From assembly GCF_000226215.1 (NCBI RefSeq), contig NZ_AGFF01000003.1, positions 62,001-126,000 on the forward strand: 64,000 nucleotides of DNA, written 5' to 3'. This document shows, one piece after another, positions 54,348-63,381 of the stretch (position 1 is the first letter of the stretch; every line of letters starts with the position of its first letter). The position numbers and the translations under genes are program-made. This DNA comes from Dietzia alimentaria 72. GTDB lineage: Bacteria; Actinomycetota; Actinomycetes; Mycobacteriales; Mycobacteriaceae. The notes below the pieces were generated by a model that worked only from the letters and a program-made list of their open reading frames with translations, made no database searches and was not told where the DNA came from.

Positions 54348-56531
54348 TTAGTCGAGAAGATCCTCCACTGGTCGGCGACGGCTCACCGGTCCGGTGGTCG
54401 GGGCGTGGGACAGCAGAAGGAGCATCGCGGGGACTTCGCAGTCGATCGGACGAGTGAGCTGTCGAAACTGCTCGGCGAGTTCGGCCAACTCGTCCGCGTG
54501 GTGCGGGGCCAGAGCGGTGAAATCGGTCTGAGACACCGCGTGCAGGAAGATCGGCGTCATCGGGTACACCGCCAGTCCTGCCGAGGTTGCCCGTACCCAC
54601 AGGTCCGTTCCGACCCAGCCGGCACGAATATGCGCGCGTGCTGACTGATCGGTCGCGAGGACTACCGCTGTGGCGGACGCGGAGCCCACCCGCGCGGCGA
54701 CATCGGCGCCCAGAGCGGACCCCGCACCCCAGTCTCGCAGGCACGCCATCACGTCGGGTCGACGCAGGATGGTCTGCATTGGGACCTGCCCCTGCGCCAG
54801 CGCGAGCTCGGACTCGGGGACGCCGGTTGATTCCGGGTGGAGGGGATGTCGCGCGATCCAGTCCGCGTGCAGGTGGGGCGTAAGAAAGCGGAGGCGTTCG
54901 GTCATGCCCAGCAGCGCCGCCAACTGAGAGCGTTCAGCCGGATCGTCGAGCAACAGCACACGCGGTGGTGCCTCGTCCCCTGGCGCGTCGGCGATGGGAC
55001 GGTCCAGAGCTGCGGCCACCTCCTCGCGGGTGAGTGGAGAGCCGTCGCCTGGAATCCTGCAGGTGTGACGGGCCAGCAGGGACTCCAGCCCGCCTCGCCC
55101 ATCGGTCCGCGCGTGCCGAGGGCGCTGCGCGGGAGTGAGATCGACGGTGAGGCGTGGGTCGTCGAACTCCCCACTAAAAGTCGCCGTCCCACGTAAACCG
55201 ACCGCGCCGGCCGCGGTTGCGGCGGAGAACCATGCCGCCCCAAGTCCAACCGACGTCGAACGGCCCGCCAGATCTACCGGGGTGTCGGCATCGGACCCCT
55301 CGCGTATCTCGAGCGTTTCGTCTGCGAGGCCCAGCCGCCAGGGCTGGGAGTTCCCGTATGAGGGAGACCGCGAAACGGCATAGAGTACGATCTCGACAGC
55401 ATTATCTTCTCGTGCCACCTCGCGAGGATCCCTCGGACGGGCGGCCGTCTCTCGCGGGTCGGCGCCGTCGACCGTGGGGGCGGCGGAAGCGTAAGTCCCC
55501 GCTCGGAGCTCGTCGAGCGACTTGTCGAGATCTACCCGGATGCGGCCGGAGGACAGTGATTGTCCGCGCACCATCCGTCGGACGGCGGCGGCGACGCTCG
55601 CACCACCCAGTGCCACGTCCCCGCCCGTCTGTGGCCAGGTGGTCAGGGACCGGCCCAGTTCCAGAGCTGACGCGGCCATCCTGTCGGTGATCTGGGATCC
55701 GTCCAAGATCTCCAGCGCGAGCGGGACTTTTTGTTCGGTGGTCAACGTGGCCAGCGAATCGCGGTCGAGTTCCCCCACGCGTCCGTGGAAAAGTGGCCGC
55801 GTGGGCTCCAGGTCGAACCGTTCCACATCGAGTACCCCGCCATCGCTGGTCTCCATGAGTACGGGAATACCCTTGGCCCGAGCTCGATCCCGGATCAGCA
55901 CTTTCGTGTCGAAGGAATCGCATTCCTCTGCCACCAGGTCCAGGCCATCGAGGAACGAGTCGAGATTTTTCTCGGTGATCCCGTCCGGTTCCACCTCGAT
56001 CTCGAGGTACGGGTCCAGCTCGGCGATCCTCCGGGCCGCGACGACTGCTTTGTTCACCCCGATGTCGAGGACCGTCGCCGGCACGCGGTTGAGGTTCGAT
56101 AACTCCATCCGGTCGAAGTCGGCGAGACGAAGTCGTCCGCACAGACCCTCGAGGGCCAGTGTGTGGGCGACGGCGTGGCCCACGCTGAGGCCTACCACCC
56201 CGATATTCAGAGCACGCGCCCTTACCTGTTCATCCGACGTGATCTTGTGGCGATTCCGGTCGAGCCGCAGGCGGTGGAAACCAGCCGGCGCCAGCAGTCT
56301 GATTAGCTGTGATCTCCACGGGTAGTACACCCATCGAGTGTCGTCCCAGTCGGTGTCAAACGACTCGGGGAGTGCGGCGAGCGCCTCGATCTGACTGGCC
56401 GTGTGATCCACGACGGTCGCGCACGTCGAAAGGAGAAACGCGAGACGATCGGCTTGCGCGGGATCGTGTTGGTCAATGATCTCCGCCCGGTGGTGCTCGA
56501 CGCCGTATGACACCTTCGCTAGGTCAGTCAT
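54348..56531 (-). CDS. ThiF-type E1 domain fused to nitroreductase domain (MoeY/Rv1355c-like)
   Basis: 727 residues from ATG 56531. The ThiF/E1-like domain (about 95-290) has NIGVVGLSVGHAVAHTLALE (about 109-128), a modified nucleotide loop, and LADFDRMELSNLNRVPA, the classic DxDxVExSNLxRQ-type motif. The nitroreductase domain (about 385-720) has SRSPSYGNSQPWRLGL (FMN-binding start) and LGAAWFSAATAAGAVGL. M. tuberculosis Rv1355c (moeY) has the same fusion. The real reaction is unknown; adenylation plus flavin redox suggests peptide or carboxylate tailoring. It overlaps the upstream acyltransferase-like gene by 8 bp. Confidence 0.85.
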   Translation of the reverse strand: MTDLAKVSYGVEHHRAEIIDQHDPAQADRLAFLLSTCATVVDHTASQIEALAALPESFDTDWDDTRWVYYPWRSQLIRLLAPAGFHRLRLDRNRHKITSDEQVRARALNIGVVGLSVGHAVAHTLALEGLCGRLRLADFDRMELSNLNRVPATVLDIGVNKAVVAARRIAELDPYLEIEVEPDGITEKNLDSFLDGLDLVAEECDSFDTKVLIRDRARAKGIPVLMETSDGGVLDVERFDLEPTRPLFHGRVGELDRDSLATLTTEQKVPLALEILDGSQITDRMAASALELGRSLTTWPQTGGDVALGGASVAAAVRRMVRGQSLSSGRIRVDLDKSLDELRAGTYASAAPTVDGADPRETAARPRDPREVAREDNAVEIVLYAVSRSPSYGNSQPWRLGLADETLEIREGSDADTPVDLAGRSTSVGLGAAWFSAATAAGAVGLRGTATFSGEFDDPRLTVDLTPAQRPRHARTDGRGGLESLLARHTCRIPGDGSPLTREEVAAALDRPIADAPGDEAPPRVLLLDDPAERSQLAALLGMTERLRFLTPHLHADWIARHPLHPESTGVPESELALAQGQVPMQTILRRPDVMACLRDWGAGSALGADVAARVGSASATAVVLATDQSARAHIRAGWVGTDLWVRATSAGLAVYPMTPIFLHAVSQTDFTALAPHHADELAELAEQFRQLTRPIDCEVPAMLLLLSHAPTTGPVSRRRPVEDLLD

Positions 56532-57234
56532 CGACCGGCACCGAATCCGCGACCGCGGCGGTGTCCCGCAGCATCTCCCGGTACACCTCCGGCTCAGCAT
56601 CCAGGTGGAGACGCTGGCGATCCCACCACATCAGACTCGTCCGGTATTTCTCGTTCGGGTAAGGCGACGGCGGGATGTGCTCGGCCACGCGTCCGCCGGA
56701 CATCTCCCACCTGCGCAGTACGTGGTCGGCTGCGGTGGCCAGGATGAACCGCGCACCCGTGAAGTGCATGGTGGGCAGGGCTGTTCGGGGCAGCAGGGAG
56801 GCGACGGTCGCGGCGGTCGAGCCCGGTCCCGTCCACGCCGTCTTCATCTCCACCACGCCTTCCGGCAGACGGCGGCCGATCGAGTCGGCGACCAGGTCCA
56901 GGCCCGGCTGCCCCGCCCACTCCAGCAGTGCGTGCGACTGGTGGTAGCTTCTGTAAGGCCCCTGGGCTCGAACTCCTCCGACCACTGCCCCGGTGCAATC
57001 CACAGCCGCGTAGAACAAGGCTGTGCTCTCACCGTCGATCACCTCGTCGTAGGATAAGGCGGCCGACACTCCGTGACCCGCATAGGTGGCACGAGCCCCG
57101 TTCAAGTATTCTTCCCAAAGAAGCGGCGCCGCAGCAGGGGTGGCCAGGACAAGAGTCACTCCATCCCGCTGCATTACTGGGTGCGAAATTGGTGTAAGTG
57201 GTCGGATTGTCGAGAGAAGCGGCGATGCGCTCAT
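56524..57234 (-). CDS. Acyl-homoserine-lactone synthase-like / FeeM-type N-acyltransferase
   Basis: 236 residues from ATG 57234 (AAGGAG five bases upstream). A GNAT-type layout appears: ARATYAGHGVSAALSYDEVIDGE (about 47-69), ALFYAAVDCTGAVVGGVRAQGP (about 72-93), VEMKTAWTG, and a long C-terminal half with MHFTGARFILATAADHVLRR and IPPSPYPNEKYRTSLMWWDR. The R...D..D...Y.....G.VVG..R pattern recalls autoinducer synthases and FeeM N-acyl amino acid synthases. The acyl donor and acceptor are unknown. It is translated together with the ThiF-nitroreductase fusion. Confidence 0.6.
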   Translation of the reverse strand: MSASPLLSTIRPLTPISHPVMQRDGVTLVLATPAAAPLLWEEYLNGARATYAGHGVSAALSYDEVIDGESTALFYAAVDCTGAVVGGVRAQGPYRSYHQSHALLEWAGQPGLDLVADSIGRRLPEGVVEMKTAWTGPGSTAATVASLLPRTALPTMHFTGARFILATAADHVLRRWEMSGGRVAEHIPPSPYPNEKYRTSLMWWDRQRLHLDAEPEVYREMLRDTAAVADSVPVDD

Positions 57235-57443
57235 GAGGGCTCCTTAGATACGCCGGTGAGGCGAGGTGACGGAAGGGTCCGGAGGGAATGGGCCTCGCCT
57301 GTCACATGGGGGTATGACGTACTCGACGTTACTACCGAGGATTCCTGTTGAACAGTGAGTCCAGAAGCCGCGAGCCTGCGATATCCGATGTTGTCAGTGA
57401 TAGCAGATTGGCGGGACGCCACTACCCGAGACGCCGGGCCCGT

Positions 57444-57449
57444 CTACAC
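57444..57449 (+). promoter_or_regulatory. Candidate -10 element for leaderless GGDEF transcript
   Basis: CTACACT places a TACACT hexamer just before CGGCCC and the ATG at 57457. A TANNNT element six to seven bases from the start codon is the usual arrangement of leaderless actinobacterial genes, and no Shine-Dalgarno is present. Confidence 0.45.
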
Positions 57450-57456
57450 TCGGCCC

Positions 57457-58608
57457 ATGAGCGCAGCACTCTGGAGACGATTCGATGCTCGCTCCACAGC
57501 CGTATTGGTGAGCACGAGTGGGGCGTTCGTCTTGCCCATTTTTGCGTTCGGAAGTCCAGATTTCATCCGCTCCGGTGCTATGCCAGCTCTCTTCGCAGTA
57601 TGGATCTACACGACTCTCTCGTTTGTTTTCACGCTGTATGTCGGTCGCTTGAGCGATCTGCAATTCGCGGTGATCGGCTTCGGGGGAATGGTGGGGGTCG
57701 CAATCTCCGCCTTCGTGGTGACGGATCCGGCTGCGGCTCCGGCGATCGTCGCACTGTTATCCGCCATTCCCGCGATCGCTGCGATGGCGTCGACCCGCCG
57801 AGTGACGCTGCTGTTCGTGTTCGTGGCGATCGTGTTGGCGGTGTCGCACTCGCTCTATTGGTCGACCTCCAATGCTGCCCGGCTGGTCGCCGCCGGCGCC
57901 TCGATCCTCACCGTATCGGTTCCGGTTTTCATGGTGGCGGTCCTGAGGAGCTCGCTTGAGTCCGCCGTGGAGAAGGTCACGTCCTTGGGCGAGACCGATC
58001 CTCTGACGGGCGCCTTGAACCGCCGTGGACTGATAAGGCGCCACTCCCAGGTGTTCGATCACTGCCGTCGAAACGGTTCGGCGGTCGGCTTCCTCTTCAT
58101 CGACTTCGACCACTTCAAAACCGTCAACGACAATCTCGGTCACGCTGCGGGCGACAGGGTACTCGTGGAGTCCGCAGAGACCATCGCGGCCGCCGCTCCG
58201 CACTCCAGCCTCGTCAGCCGGTTCGGTGGAGAGGAGTTCGTGGTGCTGTGCGGCGTAGACAGCATCGCAGACCTGAGCGCGGCGGCTGCTCGGATCCGCG
58301 CCGCCGTCGCGGAGCAGGGACTGGTTACGGTGAGTGTGGGCGCCGTGTTCGCCCGGGTCGAGATGACATACGAGGGGCTTCCCAATGTCTCGGAGATCAT
58401 TGACGAACTCGCCCATCACGCTGACCGCTGTGTGTACTGGGCCAAGGACCATGGTCGCGATCGGGTGATACTGAGAACCGCCCCTGTCGTCCGGTGGCGC
58501 CCCGGGCTCCCTCGGGAATCGCTAGGGGTGACGCCGGATCTCTCGGAAGCCACGGGTTTCCTGGCTTTCGTGAGCCGACGAGCGTGCCGGGCATCCACGG
58601 TCCAGTGA
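57457..58608 (+). CDS. Membrane-bound GGDEF diguanylate cyclase
   Basis: 383 residues from ATG 57457, preferred for its -10-like TACACT; an in-frame GTG at 57355 would add 34 residues. Five to six hydrophobic helices (about 15-165) form a membrane sensor. The GGDEF domain (about 175-340) has TDPLTGALNRRGL, GFLFIDFDHFKTVNDNLGHAAGD and the active site RFGGEEF (about 254-260). The inhibitory RxxD site before it is absent (HSSL). It makes c-di-GMP. It diverges from the acyltransferase-like gene and converges on a GT2. Confidence 0.9.
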   Translation: MSAALWRRFDARSTAVLVSTSGAFVLPIFAFGSPDFIRSGAMPALFAVWIYTTLSFVFTLYVGRLSDLQFAVIGFGGMVGVAISAFVVTDPAAAPAIVALLSAIPAIAAMASTRRVTLLFVFVAIVLAVSHSLYWSTSNAARLVAAGASILTVSVPVFMVAVLRSSLESAVEKVTSLGETDPLTGALNRRGLIRRHSQVFDHCRRNGSAVGFLFIDFDHFKTVNDNLGHAAGDRVLVESAETIAAAAPHSSLVSRFGGEEFVVLCGVDSIADLSAAAARIRAAVAEQGLVTVSVGAVFARVEMTYEGLPNVSEIIDELAHHADRCVYWAKDHGRDRVILRTAPVVRWRPGLPRESLGVTPDLSEATGFLAFVSRRACRASTVQ

Positions 58609-58655
58609 GGGCCGGGGATTCCTGACGCGAGTTCGGGGAACCGGTCGGGGCGGTG

Positions 58656-59720
58656 CTATCTCTCGAGTCGCCTGCGCAACAGCGTCGCGCCACGGTGGCG
58701 AATCGTCCGGGCGGTAACGGCGATGCGCCGGTGCCAGCGGGAATGGTCACCGCCTCGTCGTCTCATGAGTCGTTTCCAGCGCCGCTGGTTCACGATGCTC
58801 GGAAGACACTCCTCCGCGAGGGCCGCGGACTCGGCACCCACCCGTCTCCCGGCTTCCGTCCCGCTGTCGAACGCCTCGTGCGCGTTACGCATCGCGTAGC
58901 CGGCGAGGGCGCGTCGGTAGTCTGCGCGCCACCGGTCGATCTCCGGCAGGGGCGGAGCGTCGTGCTCGAGGAAGTGCTCGAACACGTGGGCACGGGACCT
59001 CAGGTCGTCGAGGAGCTGACCTGCGCTCTCCTCGTAGTGCATGTTCGACCCGTGAATCCGGTACAGCGCCTGGTCCGGCCCGTCTATCCGCCCCACGCCG
59101 CCGAGGGCTGCGCAGCGCAGCCAGAGCAGCATGTCGGCCCCCGTCGGGAACTCGGTGTCGAACCACCCGGCGGCTTCGAGAACCGACCGTCGCAGGAGCA
59201 CCTCCGGGCTGAGGATGACATTGCGACCCATCCTCATGAAGCGACCCAGCCATTCCGTCCCGCCCCACACCGTCCAACGGGTGCGCCCGAGTCGCGGCTC
59301 CGGGGGCACGCCCTCGAACGGCCTGCAGTAGCCGTAGACAAAGGCGAGGTCGCCGCAGGCCTGCAGCAGGGCCACGGATCGTGTAATGGAACCCGGTGAG
59401 AGCAGGTCATCCGCGTCCAGCACGGTGACGAACTCTCCGGTGGTCGACGCCAGCGCCTCGTTGTAGTTCTGCAGGTACGGCTTGTTGTACGGCTGAGTGG
59501 TCACCCGAATGCGGTCATCGGAGGCCGCGCGCCGCCGAGCGACGTCGGTACTGCCGTCCGTCGAGCAGTTGTCCGCGACGATGACCTCCAGGTCGACCCC
59601 GGGCTGGGCCAGGGCGCTGTCGATCGCGGCGCCGAGGAACCGAGCGTAGTTGAAGCACGGGATGACGATCGAGACCCGGGAACGAGACGCCACGGGGACT
59701 GGGGACGGATGGGCCACCAC
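58656..59720 (-). CDS. Family 2 glycosyltransferase
   Basis: 354 residues from GTG 59720 with GAAGGGAG seven bases upstream. GT-A fold: VSIVIPCFNYARFLGAAIDS (about 16-35), ADNCSTDGSTD, and the metal site VTVLDADDLLSPGSI (about 98-112). FDTEFPTGADMLLWLRCA follows in the acceptor region. The C-terminal 70 residues are very basic (RRWKRLMRRRGG, RRRLER). It would add one sugar to the locus polysaccharide in the cytosol. It diverges from the Wzy-like gene. Confidence 0.9.
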   Translation of the reverse strand: MVAHPSPVPVASRSRVSIVIPCFNYARFLGAAIDSALAQPGVDLEVIVADNCSTDGSTDVARRRAASDDRIRVTTQPYNKPYLQNYNEALASTTGEFVTVLDADDLLSPGSITRSVALLQACGDLAFVYGYCRPFEGVPPEPRLGRTRWTVWGGTEWLGRFMRMGRNVILSPEVLLRRSVLEAAGWFDTEFPTGADMLLWLRCAALGGVGRIDGPDQALYRIHGSNMHYEESAGQLLDDLRSRAHVFEHFLEHDAPPLPEIDRWRADYRRALAGYAMRNAHEAFDSGTEAGRRVGAESAALAEECLPSIVNQRRWKRLMRRRGGDHSRWHRRIAVTARTIRHRGATLLRRRLER

Positions 59721-59941
59721 GGAAATGCTCCCTTCTGTACCGGGTCGCGGGGCGATCGGAAGACCCGATCCGCCGCCGCCGGCGCGGACACTGTCTCAGT
59801 CGCTCGATCTCAGACGCTCAATCAATACAACACTTGTCGAAGTTTGTGAAGAATTGTGTACTCCGCGACCTACTCTGCAATAGTCGCCTGGTATTACCCG
59901 ACCCCCGATCGGTCGTTTCGGAGACGCGAGGAGACGATGCC

Positions 59942-61246
59942 GTGCCACGTGCGCATCCGGCTCGACCAGCGCGTCCGCGCACGGATTCGGGACCGGCGGT
60001 AGTCGATGTCCTCCTCCCCTCGCCGGTAGGCGGACTTCCCGGGGTCGGCGACCCCGGCCGCGTGCGATCCAGGGCGCTCCGAACCGTCGAGCGGCTGGTC
60101 CTCGTGGCGGCGGTGCTGACGGTCGGCACGGGTGCGGTCGAGGGGACCCTGATCGCCGTGCATCCGCAGGCCGCGAAGGTCCCGGCCATCCTGCTCCTGC
60201 TCTCCTGGCTGCTGCTCAGGGTGGGGTCGAGAACGCGGGGCAACCTCCACCCCGTCCACGTCCTGCTCGCAGCGCTCGCCGCGACGGTCCTGGCCAGCAC
60301 GGCACTCAACCTCTCCGGACCGTTCACCCTGCAGTACGCCATCCGCTGGATCCCCTTTCTCGCGATCACCGCCGTCCTCGTCGATGTTCTCGCCCGCGAG
60401 ATCAGGGTGCGGGCCGTCCTGGCGGCATCGGTGGTGGGAGCAGTGCTCGCCGGCAGCGGTGCGCTGGTCAGCGTCGTGGTGTCGGGCGAGAAACGGGCCA
60501 CGGGTCCGCTCGAGGACCCCAACGACCTCGCCTATGTCCTGGTCGCCGCCCTGCCGCTGGTCGTCACGGTGGGCAGGAGCGGCCGGTGGTGGGGCCTGGT
60601 ACGGATCGGGTCTGTCGGCATCCTCGCACTCGGGGCGGCCGCGACGTTCTCGCGCGGCGGTGCGATCGCGGCGGCTGTGGCCGTGATCTGGCTGCTCGCT
60701 CGTGGAGCTATGTCGATGCGCACCCTGATCCTCGCGGGGGCGGCGGTCGTGATGACGGCGGCGGCGACAGCCGCCGTCGCTGCTTCCACACTCGTCGCGG
60801 CGCTCGGCGAGAAGCAGTACATCGCCGGCTCCAACGTCGATTCCAGGATGGTCCGATGGCAGGCGGCGGCACGGATGCTCGCGGAGAACCCGGTGCTCGG
60901 GGTCGGGCCGGGCGGGTTCCGTGAGGAGTACGTCGCCGCGTCCGGCCTCGCCGAGATAGCAGAACAAACCCCGGTCACCCACAACATGTATCTCGAGGTC
61001 GCAGCCGAACTCGGAGGTCTGGGCCTGCTGCTGTTCATCGCGGTGATCGTCACCGCGTTGGTCTCGACCGAGCTCGCGCTACGCGGGGGGGCAGACCGGA
61101 CCACGGTGGTCGCGGTCCAGGCGAGTCTGCTGGCCGTCATCGTCGCCTCGATCTTCCTGTCCGAGCAGTACTACATCTCCCTGTGGTCAGCTGTCGCGGC
61201 CGCGTGCGCTCTGCACCTGCGCTATCCGGCCGCGGGGAGGGGGTGA
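59942..61246 (+). CDS. O-antigen ligase/polymerase-like membrane protein (Wzy-like)
   Basis: 434 residues from GTG 59942 (GAGGAG upstream); the frame is open to 59834 but that part is unlike the family. About eleven helices, with the Wzy_C domain in the second half: LAYVLVAALPLVVTV, TFSRGGAIAAAVAVIWLL (about 237-254, the conserved S-R-G/S-G), DSRMVRWQAAARMLAENPVLGVGPGGFREE (in part about 300-325) and THNMYLEVAAELGGLGL. It polymerises or ligates polysaccharide repeats on the outer face. Confidence 0.87.
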   Translation: MPRAHPARPARPRTDSGPAVVDVLLPSPVGGLPGVGDPGRVRSRALRTVERLVLVAAVLTVGTGAVEGTLIAVHPQAAKVPAILLLLSWLLLRVGSRTRGNLHPVHVLLAALAATVLASTALNLSGPFTLQYAIRWIPFLAITAVLVDVLAREIRVRAVLAASVVGAVLAGSGALVSVVVSGEKRATGPLEDPNDLAYVLVAALPLVVTVGRSGRWWGLVRIGSVGILALGAAATFSRGGAIAAAVAVIWLLARGAMSMRTLILAGAAVVMTAAATAAVAASTLVAALGEKQYIAGSNVDSRMVRWQAAARMLAENPVLGVGPGGFREEYVAASGLAEIAEQTPVTHNMYLEVAAELGGLGLLLFIAVIVTALVSTELALRGGADRTTVVAVQASLLAVIVASIFLSEQYYISLWSAVAAACALHLRYPAAGRG

Positions 61247-61249
61247 GCG

Positions 61250-62320
61250 ATGCGCGTCGTGCATGTCATCAATGAGATGGGTATCGGAGGGGCCGAGTCT
61301 CTGGTGGTCGAACTCGTGGACCGGGGTGCCCGATTCGGGTGGACCTCGGCGGTCGCCTCGTCCGGGGGGTCGCGAGCGGACAACCTGGCGTCTAGGGGGC
61401 ACCCGCACTATGAGCTGCCTTTGGTCACCAGGTCGGTCCCGTCGATTCTTCGTGCCCGCCGGGCGGTCAGGGTCGCCCTCGAGGAGTTCCGGCCCGACGC
61501 GGTGATCGCCCACAACGTCCTGGCGAGCGTAGTCGTGCGGCTCGCCCGTCCACGCGTGCCGGTCCTCGCCGTGTTCCACGGTGTCGCGGAGGAGGACTAC
61601 CGTCTGGCAGCGCGCGCGCTGCGGTGCAGCGCCGACGTGATAGTCGCCGTCGCCCAGGTCATCGCCGATCGCCTGAGCGCTGCCGGCGCAGGACGCCCGG
61701 CACCGCGGGTGATCCGTAACGCGGTCACCTTGGCCGGGGGAGCGGACCGCCACGCCGCTCGTCTCGGGCTGGGCATTCCTCCGGACCAGCCCGTGGCCCT
61801 CTGTCTGGCTCGTCTCGAGCCGCAGAAGCGCCACGATGTGCTCATCGACGCGTGGCGGCTGCTCGACATGAACGCCACTCTCCTGGTGGCCGGCGATGGT
61901 TCACTCCAGGAAGAACTGCAGGAGCGGGCCGCTGACCTCGGCGACCGTATCCGCTTCCTCGGGCCACGATCCGACGTCCCGGACCTCCTCGCGGCCACGG
62001 ATGTCACGGTTCTCACCAGTGACTGGGAGGGCCTGCCCATTTCGGTGCTCGAGTCGCTCGCCGCAGGACGTCCGGTCGTCGCGTCGGACGTCGACGGTCT
62101 TCGCGAGGTGCTGAGAGCAGGAGGTGGTCGTCTCGTCCCGCAGGACGACCCGCAACGAACCGCCTCGGCACTGCGCGAGTTGCTCTCCGACGCCGCGGCG
62201 CGTGACCGGGCAGCAGAACACGGACTCGCCACCATCGCGAACTCATACGATCCAGACGACATGATGCGCTCCTACGACGACCTCCTGAGGTCCCTGCTCT
62301 CCGGAAGGGATTCCCCATGA
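61250..62320 (+). CDS. Family 4 glycosyltransferase
   Basis: 356 residues from ATG 61250, three bases after the polymerase stop. GT-B fold: MRVVHVINEMGIGGAESLVV at the N-terminus, LEPQKRHDVLIDAWRLL in the second domain (about 187-203), and the nucleotide-sugar site LTSDWEGLPISVLESLAAGR (about 253-272, EGxPxSxLE). It is a retaining transferase for the locus polysaccharide. The ATG of the Wzz-like gene overlaps its stop by 4 bp. Confidence 0.93.
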   Translation: MRVVHVINEMGIGGAESLVVELVDRGARFGWTSAVASSGGSRADNLASRGHPHYELPLVTRSVPSILRARRAVRVALEEFRPDAVIAHNVLASVVVRLARPRVPVLAVFHGVAEEDYRLAARALRCSADVIVAVAQVIADRLSAAGAGRPAPRVIRNAVTLAGGADRHAARLGLGIPPDQPVALCLARLEPQKRHDVLIDAWRLLDMNATLLVAGDGSLQEELQERAADLGDRIRFLGPRSDVPDLLAATDVTVLTSDWEGLPISVLESLAAGRPVVASDVDGLREVLRAGGGRLVPQDDPQRTASALRELLSDAAARDRAAEHGLATIANSYDPDDMMRSYDDLLRSLLSGRDSP

Positions 62321-63369
62321 ACCGACCGACGACACACTGGCTGACCAAGCGGGTGACGGCGGCGCTCGCGACCGCGCTCATCGTCTTTCTCGCCGTGGCC
62401 GCGGCGCTGCTGGTGCGGGGCGACGCGTACGACGCCCGGATCGGCCTGCTGGCCGTGCCCGGGGCGACCCCCTCGGCAGCGGAGACGGCGGACTTCGGGG
62501 TCGTGGTCGCCAACTCGCTGCCCGCACTGATCGAGGTGGCCCACAGCGCCTCCGCGCTCACCGCCGCAGCCGAACGTGTGCCGGGCGCCCCGGGAGATCC
62601 GACCGAGATCGCCGAGGACGTCACGGTGGAACTCGTCCCCGCGTCCGGGTTGGCGCGACTCACCGTGCGCGCGGAGAACCCGGACGTCGCCGCCGGTCTC
62701 GCCAGCGAACTCGCAGATGAGCTCGTGCAGGCGGAGCTACTGTCGCCGACGGCGGACCTGCGCGTGCTCGACCCGGTGCCCACCGTGAGGCATGCGTCGC
62801 CGGACCTTCTGCTGGCGCTTGGCATCGCCGTCGTCGCGGGGGTGATCTGCGGGGTCGCGGCGCTCGGCGCAGCGACCCTGTGGTGGCCACGACCGGCACG
62901 ACGGCTACGTCGCCTTCTCGCGGACTCCGGTACCGGTCATCCCGTGGTCATGGTCGACGACGACGGCTCCGTCGACAGTCTCAAGCAACTGAGACTACTG
63001 CGCGCGACCGTGGGCAGACCCCTGCGTCTCGTCGCGACTGAACCGCAACTCGCCGACGCGGCGGCACGCCTGGCGGACGCACTTTCACTGGATCCCGCAC
63101 CGGTCACGGACAAACGCCGGATTGCTGTCGGACTCGTGACCAACAGCAGGGCGGATTCCGCGGTTCTCCGGGCTGCTATCGGCAGCCTGCCCGATCCTCG
63201 CGAGATCGTCGCCGTCATTCTCTCGGGCGAGGAAGCGAACCCGGAAGAAGCGCGAGGCGAAGCCGAGCCAAACGAGTCGGCCGCGACGGTCACGACCGAC
63301 CCGATAGGCGACCCCCCGATGTCCGACGGGCCGGTGACGGGGGAAGCGGCCTCCGCTACCGCTCGCTGA
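62317..63369 (+). CDS. Wzz/YveK-like chain-length protein without kinase domain
   Basis: 350 residues. Two membrane helices (about 17-36 and 167-190) bracket an outer Wzz-like domain, with the Pro-containing second helix region VRHASPDLLLALGIAVVAGV. The cytosolic part (about 200-310) recalls a worn BY-kinase/Rossmann segment (RLVATEPQLADAAARLADAL) but I see no Walker A. The tail is acidic and Pro-rich. It may set chain length of the Wzy product. It is coupled to the GT4 gene. Confidence 0.72.
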   Translation: MNRPTTHWLTKRVTAALATALIVFLAVAAALLVRGDAYDARIGLLAVPGATPSAAETADFGVVVANSLPALIEVAHSASALTAAAERVPGAPGDPTEIAEDVTVELVPASGLARLTVRAENPDVAAGLASELADELVQAELLSPTADLRVLDPVPTVRHASPDLLLALGIAVVAGVICGVAALGAATLWWPRPARRLRRLLADSGTGHPVVMVDDDGSVDSLKQLRLLRATVGRPLRLVATEPQLADAAARLADALSLDPAPVTDKRRIAVGLVTNSRADSAVLRAAIGSLPDPREIVAVILSGEEANPEEARGEAEPNESAATVTTDPIGDPPMSDGPVTGEAASATAR

Positions 63370-63381
63370 GTCGGGACGGCC

